Below are positions 55,738 through 64,000 of a stretch of DNA of 64,000 nucleotides, piece after piece (within the stretch, counting starts at the first letter, position 1; each line of letters starts with the position of its first letter). Below the pieces are notes generated by a model. The model saw nothing but the letters and a program-made list of their open reading frames with translations, was not told where the DNA came from and made no database searches. Location: contig JBBPUQ010000005.1 of assembly GCA_038501195.1 (NCBI GenBank), positions 3,100,001 to 3,164,000 of the forward strand, written 5' to 3'. The stretch is from Nemania diffusa. Its lineage: Eukaryota; Ascomycota; Sordariomycetes; Xylariales; Xylariaceae. Position numbers and translations under genes: made by a program.

Positions 55738-57279
55738 TTACTCCCGTGCTAGAACATCCTGCACCCGTCTCGCGATCTCAGGCTTGCCGAGCTGACAACC
55801 CGTCTCGACGACGACGTTCTCGCGCCCCGCGAGCGTGATGACGCGGACCCAGTCTGGCGCGACTTCGGTCGCGAGCAGGCGGACGCAGGCAGCGCCCTCG
55901 GGCTTCGAGATGCCCATGCGGAATGAGTCCTTGAGCTTCTCGAGCAGCGCCGCCATGGTGAAGCTGATGCGGCCGCCCATGGCGCCGTCGCTCGATGCGC
56001 GGCTGAGCATGCCGATGAGGGCGGACACCTCCTCCACGCGCTGGAGCGCGGCCCGGCGTTCAAGCTGCGCCGGCGACAAGCCAGCTGGAAGGGAGGCCTT
56101 CTGCAACGACTTTAGCCGGATGCGGTCTAGGAGGCTCATCTTTGGTGCTGCGGTATTGGCCTTTGGTGTGTCTGCTGTTGATGGCTTGGCGGCTGCAGCA
56201 GCCTTCTCTTGTTTTTTGATCGCGATGCCGTGCTTGAGGTCCTCGAGGCGCTGCTGCCCTTTCAGGAGGATGGGCGAGGCCTTAGCTACAGACTCGCAGA
56301 GTGTGACGGGGGCCTTGGGGAGCGTGGCGAGAAATCCTGATGCTCCCGTCGATGCATCGCCATCTGTATTGTTGAGGAATTCGGCCCACAGAGTGGTGAG
56401 ATTCGTGCGGAAGAGGGTATTCAGCTTGTTCTCATTCAGAGGCCCAAAACTGCGAGATTGTTCGATTTCGACACATATTTTGCCGCGTCCATAGTTAGAG
56501 AGATAGAAGGGGGTAGTGCTCGGTGATGGAGAGGATCCACCGAGAACACCTAAGCAGATTCGGATATCTGCATCCGTGACCTTCTTCTTACCCCAAGCGC
56601 GGGCGATGTTCGGGCACAGCAGTCGCACGTCGGCTGGTACATTCGAGCCATGGTGTGCGTAATGTAGCGTTAATGTCTTCAAGAATGCGGCATGGAGAGA
56701 TATAAGACTGAGAACCTCCTCGGGGAGCTTGCTGGACTTTGTGGGATTCACGTCTGACTCAATATCTGAACCCGCAATGGATGTATCCGTAGTAAGAGGG
56801 GATGAGGACCGGGATGGTGATGATTCAAGGCGCAGTTTCTTGAATAGTGCTCCAGTATCGATACTCGATATGTCAGAGTCGGAGATACTAGGGCTTCGAG
56901 CTCGCTTCCGTGGCGTGGGTTCGGGACGAGCTTTCTTGGGAGGACGACCACGGCCCCGTTTGACGGGCTGGGTTGGAGTTACTGTACTTGAAGATATGGA
57001 CTTGATAGTCGAAGGAGTAGCGATCTTATTCGGCCTCTCGTCGGCAGAAGAATCATCTTCTGTGGGTGGGATAATCTTGCGTTTTCTCGAGGCGGGTGTG
57101 ATGGCCTCGAGCTTGACATCCTTCTTGGGAGTTGACGGGCTAAGCTCCTTCTTGAGGTTGGCATTGCCGACAGTCTTAGAGACTCGAGCGAAACTGCTGA
57201 TATTCGATGATACATTTTGTTGAGAAGTCTTCGCCTTCGAACCGGCCACTCTCCTCCGCGGCTGCTTCATGGTAGGCAT
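55738..57279 (-). CDS. CDT1: DNA replication licensing factor Cdt1
   Basis: 513 residues in one exon from the ATG at 57279. Cdt1 loads the MCM2-7 helicase at origins in G1 with ORC and Cdc6. The N-terminus is basic and disordered with QNVSSNISSFARVSK, a PCNA-interaction (PIP)-like motif of weakened form, and an AT-hook-like KRGRGRPPKK (about 115). A geminin-binding/middle winged-helix-like region contains LPEEVLSLISLHAAFLKTL and LCPNIARAWGKKKVTDADI. The C-terminal MCM-binding winged helix contains MSLLDRIRLKSLQKASLP, LERRAALQRVEEVSALIGML and SFTMAALLEKLKDSF, the clearest family match. The open frame extends 32 codons further upstream; MPTMKQPRRR is taken as start because the upstream part is unlike the family. 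MKQ, three codons later, is an alternative. Confidence 0.85.
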   Translation of the reverse strand: MPTMKQPRRRVAGSKAKTSQQNVSSNISSFARVSKTVGNANLKKELSPSTPKKDVKLEAITPASRKRKIIPPTEDDSSADERPNKIATPSTIKSISSSTVTPTQPVKRGRGRPPKKARPEPTPRKRARSPSISDSDISSIDTGALFKKLRLESSPSRSSSPLTTDTSIAGSDIESDVNPTKSSKLPEEVLSLISLHAAFLKTLTLHYAHHGSNVPADVRLLCPNIARAWGKKKVTDADIRICLGVLGGSSPSPSTTPFYLSNYGRGKICVEIEQSRSFGPLNENKLNTLFRTNLTTLWAEFLNNTDGDASTGASGFLATLPKAPVTLCESVAKASPILLKGQQRLEDLKHGIAIKKQEKAAAAAKPSTADTPKANTAAPKMSLLDRIRLKSLQKASLPAGLSPAQLERRAALQRVEEVSALIGMLSRASSDGAMGGRISFTMAALLEKLKDSFRMGISKPEGAACVRLLATEVAPDWVRVITLAGRENVVVETGCQLGKPEIARRVQDVLARE

Positions 57280-58663
57280 TGTGACTGCACAACAACAACG
57301 GCGATCCCGTGGTAAATGAGGTCGCGATAATTCAGAGCGAGCACTTAAGAAGGCAAGACCAATTAATTGTGACACAATTGCAACAGTCTAAACGATTTAG
57401 AACATGCAGATCAAAACACAAGTGGCGATGCTGATGATGATGAATTGCTAGAAGCAAGAACACTCGGTTTGTTGTGAATGGAGAAAACGGGTAGAACAAG
57501 ACAGGGAAGGGAGACTTAATGGACATTAGAAGGGAGCTAAGGGAATGAAGGTCGCGACAAGGGGCGCGTCCTAAAGCGCGACAACCCCACATCGTAAGAC
57601 GCGACTTAGGAAATATTGGGCGCGTAAAGCACCCTCTGGCGCCAAAACGCCCCATTAAACAGCACGCTATGGCCAAGCCCATGTGGGGCGCATCGTGCCA
57701 AGACTCGTTTTTCTACTTTCTACAAAATATATCTTGTTTCCTCAACGACGAAAAACTAAACCCACTCTTATACCTAAGCTATTAATGACTAGATATCGTG
57801 CAAACCAAATCCTTCATCTCAACAACAAACTTCTCTTTTCTGAATTGGCCTGGATAGTTCTCTAGACCAAACAGCACTGGCGATGAGAGGCTATTTCTAT
57901 GTGTCCGGTGTCCACGTGATCGATCTACCATGCTCACAGACCACCACCTCGGCTTCTTCAGTAGGCAGATGGAGGTCATTGCGCTCTTGTTCACTCTTCA
58001 CTCCGTGCAAATACGTATGAACCTGTTCGACAACCCCAATATTCCCCACACAGTTTGCCATCAGCTCTGATGATGTAATATCCCGGGAACAATCCCGCGG
58101 GTTGTACAACAGCGCAAGCAATACCGGTACCCGCCAACCCCTCACCACAGTAGTGATACACCAAGTGAGCTATCACACAAAAAAAACTTCCCCTGTGCTC
58201 AATATCATGTCACGATCTCAGTGATTAATTATCAGCTTAATTCACTTTTTGCCCAGTGTTAAGCTAGGCGCCTTCTGCCGGCAAACTGCCTATAGGTACA
58301 CACGTGTAGACCAGTCTCGGCCTACCTTCGTCGATTAGGGTGAGTGGTAGGAAAATCCATCGCAATACCACTCTAATACAAATGATGGGTCGCGTTTACT
58401 CATCACAGAAAAAAAAATAACCTAGGGTCCAAGCCCTTGGCTCAAACGACAGCCCATACACGCCTTTCCCTCCGCTTTTGTGTAGACCTGATGCATCTGT
58501 TTCCCTTGTGCAATGCTAGTAACGCCTGGAATGACGAGAAACAAAGGAGAGAGAAACGCCTCCCCGCTAACAGTACAAATTACATCAAGAAGACTTCTTA
58601 TCCGTGGGCATGCGAACTGAGATATTATCGCTGCCCAGCCGAGTTCCACCGCCGACGCGACGA
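57280..58663. other. Spacer: CDT1 promoter, no gene recognised
   Basis: Overlapping minus-strand frames at 57782-58176 resemble nothing. GCGCG-containing stretches occur at about 57563-57620, where E2F/MBF-like ACGCG control would be plausible for a G1/S gene (GACGCGAC at 57599-57606). Confidence 0.4.
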
Positions 58664-58900
58664 TCAACCACGCAAGGCGTGCTGCCAGTGATCAGGATGA
58701 AAGCTGACGGGACTCGGCGGAGGAGGTGCAGGGACATCCCAGTCGTTCTCTTGGATTGAGCGGATCGGGGTTGTGTTATTCTTGCTCTTAGTGGACTCAA
58801 GCGTGGCATTCAGACTAGCGAAGAGATCCGATGAGCCTGCGAGATGGGTACCCTTTCTGGGTGGCGTCACGGGGACAGGGGCGACAATCTGAGTAGGCAT
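58664..58900 (-). CDS. Small proline-rich hypothetical protein
   Basis: 78 residues, MPTQIVAPVPVTPPRKGTHL at the start, then SSDLFASLNATLESTKS, and a proline run VPAPPPPSPVSFHPDHW near the end. No signal peptide, membrane segment or domain I recognise. It is probably real: 22 nt upstream of the ATG is the end of a tidy 49-nt leader intron (58971-58923, GTAAGT, CTAAC, TTCAG). Function unknown. Its transcript would start in the T/G-rich region to the right. Confidence 0.5.
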   Translation of the reverse strand: MPTQIVAPVPVTPPRKGTHLAGSSDLFASLNATLESTKSKNNTTPIRSIQENDWDVPAPPPPSPVSFHPDHWQHALRG

Positions 58901-58922
58901 GTTGACGAGATGTCTATGTTAT

Positions 58923-58971
58923 CTGAAGAGAGCGTTAGGGTTAGGTTGGTGGCGTTACGAGGCTAACTTAC
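58923..58971 (-). other. Intron in the 5' UTR of the small proline-rich gene
   Basis: GTAAGTTAG donor at 58971, CCTAACCCTAACGC branch region and CTCTTCAG acceptor at 58923, 49 nt. The exon after it runs straight into the start codon. Confidence 0.55.
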
Positions 58972-61900
58972 AGTTGGAAGGGAGTTAAGTCGGTGGTGAA
59001 GAGTGTAAATGTTGGCAACGAAGACCAAGATCGGAATTAATTATAAATTCAGTCTGTGTAGTGCAGGGGCTGATGTCGTGATATGCTTGAGCGAAGCAGC
59101 TCCTGGTATGCTTGTATGTCTGTATGTGTGAGCTGGAGGGAAATGTAGAAGAGGGTGGTGTGTGAAGTGTGAAAGAAGGAAAGGCCGAAGGAATAGGCGG
59201 TTGAAATATTAAGTATCAAGGTTTAGGTAGTAGGTTTGTGCGAGGTTTGACTCTGGTGCTGAGTCTGACGCACGCTGCTTTGCGTTGGTGGCTGTTTTGC
59301 TTGTTGGAAAGAGCGGTGGATGGGCTGATATGTAGTTAATAGAGGTAGGCAGGCAAGGGATCCAACCCACTGTCTGTATACTTGGGTACCTGTGTGGGTG
59401 TGCGTGCGTGCGCAGTCGGTAGGTAGGTGTATTATGTACGTGTAATTGCGTGGTTGCAGGTAATGCAATGTGTAGCAGGCAGGTATTCTGTAGGCAGAAG
59501 TAGAAGTAAGTACAGCGAATAGCCCGAGACAAACAATGCCCCCCCCGCGATTTGGGGCCTTAGATCTGGATCTATGTTGGGGTACGAGTATTTGCGTGTA
59601 ACGGCAGGTAACTAACTACCTGTGTTGTAGGTACTCCTGGGCAATTTGCGCGTAGTGTACCCCCAACGACGAGAACGAAGGCCAGGAAGGGCCGGGCCAC
59701 GCTAGGACTTGGGTCGGAGTTTTGTGAGATGTCGTTTAGATGAACTACCTACCTGATAGTCACTCACTACCACTAAATTGGCCGGTACAGCACTGTACTC
59801 TCTTCTCTTGCAAAGTCCCGCCCGAAGATGTCGGATTCCGAAAATAAGCAAAGATTATCAAGTCTTTTCTTAGCAAGGCTCGCTCGCTTAAGCAGGTGAA
59901 CCAGTCTAGGACAGCTTGGTCGCTTGGTTGGGTTGTTCAATGGACGGAGTGCTCGGCAGTGCTTATTAGAGTGTTTGGGTGAAGGAACACAAAATATAAA
60001 TTACAGGTCAGGGCTGCGTTAGGACGATCAAGTACATGAGATGGAATGTGTTGGCTAGTTGATTAAAGGTGAAAGAAGACCATAGCTTAGGCAGTGGGGA
60101 ATGTTGGGCGCATTTATCTCCGTATAACTATCTACCTAAGTTGTATGAGACCTCCGGCTTCTAAAGATAGGAGAAGATGGTGGGATGCGTCTGTTGTACA
60201 AACACCCTACGATGTAAGTATACAGGGCAAACAACAATCATCTGAACGAGGTACCTGTCTACATAGTTCTGCGTACATTGTTAGTGTAGGTAGTGTAGTA
60301 GTGTACATGTATGTAATTATGTGTGCGCTATCGTGTCCTGAAATACCTACTAAATTAAGATGATACAGAATAACCATCCGATATGTATTGCAACTTGGAA
60401 CCTAGTGTACATAGCGTGCATCTAGGTACGCGTATGCATGTACGCAGTATCTAGATAGGTACAGTAAATGATGGATATGGTGGATGAGAAGGCAAGGCCA
60501 GGGCTTTCAACAACTACGCTAGTGTAGCTCGGCACGTTTGGACCCCCATTTGCCCCAGATCCCGCCCCCCAAAAAGGGCAAATGGAAAAATCTGGGGCTA
60601 TTTCTTTTGGCTGTAAATGAAGGGAATAGGTAAATTGAATCAGGACCTGGAACATAGCCAATACAATTATTCAAAACCACTGCCAGCAGGTTTAACGTGG
60701 TACATACATATCCGCAACCTTCTCTCATTCGTGCAATTACCTCGGGTCCTCCCCGCGAGGCGGCATTGTCGGTCGCACTCTTTTTTTTTTGCGACTACTA
60801 AGCATCGCAAATATTAATATTACGATCCTGTGGCAGACACCGCTGGGCTTGGGAGGAATGGGGAATCCTGATAAGCAGGCTGTCTACTACGTACCTACAT
60901 ACGCAGACCAGGAGGTAGGTATGTCGTACCTAAAGGCCCGAGAGAGGCTTACTGCGCTACGAGTCGGTGCGCACAGTCACTTACACGTACGTGCCCACGG
61001 GTATCTCGAAACCTAGTCTACATGTGGGATCGAAGCCGTGTCTGTCCAACGCCCGCAATAACACGATCCTGCTAGTGCCATGACACGCATTGCGACACTT
61101 GTGCCCATGGCCTTGCTCGTATGATAGATTACCTACGGTATAGGGTTTCAGCATAAGCCCGCGTCTGCCTACATACCTACACACAGAGCACAAGGGATTA
61201 TACTATGCTTATAAATGAAATGTGTCCATGTCAGCCATTTCAGAGCACAAGGCTCTAGTTTTTCCTAGCTAAGGTACAGGTAATAAGCACCCGCGGCACC
61301 CTCATTCTACTCACTCTACTCCATATCTAATAACGGCACAACCCACACGGTTACTCGCACACCTCCTGTCGACAAATACCTGTATTAAAGAATTAAAGAT
61401 CGTGCATTCCACAGCTCCCCACGATAGAGTTATTTACGCACCTACATATTTAACTGATACTCGCACAGCAAATAAGCATCCATTTCAAGCACCATGGTAC
61501 CTAACTAGTGTACCATTCAGCTAGATACTATTAGACGCTTGGCTTTATTATAGGATTTTGTTTAAGCTATTTTGCTTTTCAAGAAGAAAGTTTATTTTCG
61601 ATAGGACGAATCATCATTAGGAAGCGCGGCTGCTACGCAACCATCCCCTGTACGACAACACAATACCAGCCTGATATGTCGAAGGATCTTGCTGTCTTAG
61701 GGCTGGGGTGTCTTTCTGACAAGATACGCTGGTAGGCTTACACGTGTTATCACAGCTTACCTGTTATGATAGTTGCGCTGCGAGTATGTCCATAGACGAA
61801 GTAGCTGATGGCGGAAATGCCTGTGTAAGTGAATTCCGAGGCATCGATCGCTTAATATATTAGGTACCGATCGATCGAGAGATCCTCTGTAGTAAAGTAT

Positions 61901-64000
61901 GTCGGCTTGTCATCCCAATCAATCAACCAGTCAATCAAACATGGGAAGGCGGCCCTGCAGGCGACGCGAATCACGTTTTTCCCCAGACTGCCCAGACACG
62001 CCAATGCTTCTAGTGGCACCGGTACCAGTAGCTCGCGAGATTGCATGCGACTAATACACTACATATGCGTAGCAAGGAGCACAGGTACCTCTATACTTGA
62101 TACCTTCGTAGGATGTTGGTAGTGCAACACATGCTGTATGTACATTCCTGGGTGTAGGGCTTTAGAAAGGCCTAATAGTAAGGCATTCGGCAGGACACGC
62201 ATGTAGATAATCGCTTAAGTTCTCTAGCACATCCAAATTATCTAGTGCGCTTTAGGAAACAGGGACGTGGGGTGCTAGACAAGACAGATACTGTAGCATG
62301 TTCTTACCTACATAAGGTATGTAGTTAATTCGGTCGATACAGAATACAGCAATGGCCGTGTTACCGTAACCATATTACACGCCGTAACTTGGTGTTGCGC
62401 TTCCTCTTTGCTTAGAGATTACACCTTCATGTCTCGGGAAATGCTACGAGGCCAGCATATGTAGTTCAAATTAAAAATGACGAGTCTGCACTGTAGATAG
62501 ATGATGGCAGAGGTGTTGGTTCTCTGTACTTTTATACTTGTCGCAGGCGTCTACTCTGTACCCAGTTAATTACTCTCTTTTCGGTGTTACCGTCCGGAAA
62601 AAAGCAGCGTGCTTCCGACAAGCAAAGTAACTACCCTGCCGTTCCGGTGTTTCGACCTTTCTGTCTCCTTCTACAGTAGGTATCTACCGCGTAAGTACAG
62701 TACATGCCTACAAGTATGTAGACGATGATACTAGATCTGCCGGGACTGTCGAGCTAAGTAACAAATGCAAATGCGTGGCCCCTTTTGGCGCCGTTTTAGA
62801 CGTTTGGGGGCGAGCCGGATCAAATTCCCAACTACCTACCTACCTAGGTAGATTAGGTAGGCTGCTACTCAGCTACTGTATCATACCTTGACAAAGTCCC
62901 AAAGTGGAGCCAGGCTGGGGAAGCGTGGGGAGCCCTCAGCTCTTTGGGACGCTTCCCCGACACTGGCTTTGCAGGCGGTGCAGCCCGCATGGCAGGCATG
63001 GGGTGAGCAGTATGCTTCGCCCCTTCTTGCATGAGACTTACTACCTACCTAGGTAAGTAGCCGTCTACTTACTGTGTGGGGGTTATGTAGCTGTCTATCA
63101 TATCATTCCAGGTAGGTTAGCTACCTATATTTACCTGTTTTTAGTTTACTAAGGTTGTTTTTCATTTGGTGTTATTTTTAAAGCAGAAATAAAATTCAAG
63201 CTCCGTCCGCCCTGGCAAAAGGGTTTATTCATCGTCCCTACATACACTATATTGACAGTGGCCAGGAATCAACACCATCCACGCCACGCCGTGAAACCTG
63301 GCCGGAATGATATGTCAATAGTTTGGGATGCCTATTAAACCGTCCGAGTTTTGCAGTCCCGTCGACCCAGGTTAAAACGACGATCGTAGTAGGTACATAC
63401 ATAGGACCCTAGTGTCAAGGGCTTATTAGCCTCGGGCGGATCACGGGCCCTGGCCGCTCGGGAAGAATTGTTCCAAGAATATTCTTTGCATGATTCCTTA
63501 CGGCTAAGAGTACCTAATTAAGGAGAAGGAAGTTCAAGGTTCAAGGGCCAGGCCAAAACCAGCAGAATCCAGGACACGTCCTTCCTAACACAGCCAGACC
63601 CAGCTAACACGCTACAGAGTGCCTACGACTGCGTACAGTGAGTTTGCTCTCTTCTCCCTTTCACCGGCTACCTACATACATACCTACATATACCTACCTA
63701 CATGTGGGTACATACTATCTACAACTATACGTATGTAGATTACCTGTGCCACTCGTGCCTGGGCAACAGGCCATCTACATACAGTAGGGATCCTGTTGGT
63801 GATGCTTGGTTCAGGCTTACTACTAAAATATTTGGTTCCTACACGGATCGCTCCAGCTCACTGTTCCGGTTTCCCGAGCCCAAGGGGTATCAAAGGGTAT
63901 TCTGACAAAAACACATCGATCTATCACCGGTCCCACGGGGTTCATTGTACACGTACCCTACATATTCTGTATCATACCATGTCTTTCTTTCTCTTCCCTC
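58972..64000. other. 5 kb spacer rich in TACCTA/TAGGTA tracts
   Basis: No gene recognised. Includes G/T-rich runs (59390-59420), a 13-T run near 60780 and clustered ACCT/AGGT tracts at 62830-62862, 63041-63060, 63110-63136 and 63668-63715. It may hold promoters of genes beyond the window. Confidence 0.45.
62830..63136. repeat. Cluster of palindromic CTACCTAGGTAG-type tracts
   Basis: CTACCTACCTACCTAGGTAG at about 62833-62852 and CTACCTACCTAGGTAAG near 63042-63058, with related AGGTAGGTTAGCTACCTA at about 63111-63128. Similar tracts occur at 3344-3357 and 53283-53370. Confidence 0.7.

Noticed and set aside
55835..56494. Plus-strand 219-codon frame
   Set aside because: Antisense shadow of the GC-rich CDT1 coding sequence, with no family features.
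1..64000. CRISPR arrays, rRNA, intact transposons
   Set aside because: None seen; the only regular coding repeats are the precursor units, which are in frame and bounded by dibasic sites.

Overview
The window reads as nuclear DNA of a filamentous ascomycete (Pezizomycotina, probably a sordariomycete; rank below that is a guess). Genes carry several short introns (about 50-140 nt) with GT..AG ends and CTAAC branch points. A HET-domain gene, a bZIP-DUF3425 gene, an NmrA-like gene and UstYa/DUF3328 genes are all typical of this group. The tRNA-Leu carries a short intron next to the anticodon. Spacers contain many short TACCTA/TAGGTA tracts.

Layout. 0-6 kb: the 3' end of a sugar transporter, a Mim2-like mitochondrial import gene (-) and the eIF2-beta gene (+, eight exons). 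6-10 kb: poor in genes, with the decayed remains of a Zn2Cys6-type transcription factor on the minus strand. 10.4-12.6 kb: a three-exon HET-domain gene (-). 15.5-20.2 kb: an aminoglycoside-phosphotransferase-like kinase (+), an intron-containing tRNA-Leu(AAG) (-) and a CDC123/D123 gene (+). 20.2-28.4 kb: a gene desert with relic reading frames. 28.4-38 kb: a bZIP/DUF3425 regulator (-), a Pus9/Rib2-type pseudouridine synthase (-), a hot-dog thioesterase (+), a Gfo/Idh/MocA oxidoreductase (-) and an NmrA-like protein (-). 39.3-40 kb: a GNAT-like protein (+).

The main discovery is at 41-46 kb: an apparent fungal RiPP locus of the dikaritin (ustiloxin-type) class. A secreted precursor of 171 residues (43656-44227, -) carries eight copies of a core ending in IWLW, seven followed by a KK dibasic site and the last by the stop codon. 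It lies between two UstYa-family oxidases (42032-43267 and 44866-45806, +), each with a membrane anchor and the double HxxHC signature. A small secreted protein of uncertain splicing lies just upstream (41144-41414, -). I infer that the precursor is cut by Kex2-like proteases and the Trp-containing cores are oxidatively modified by the UstYa pair. The core has no Tyr, which is unusual for the class as I know it.

46-64 kb returns to housekeeping genes in long spacers: a GFA/CENP-V-fold protein (-), the coactivator MBF1 (+, with a GC-AG intron), the replication licensing factor CDT1 (-) and a small proline-rich protein with an intron in its 5' UTR (-). The last 5 kb is noncoding as far as I can see. 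All splice sites were read by eye from consensus, frame and family similarity; no search was run.
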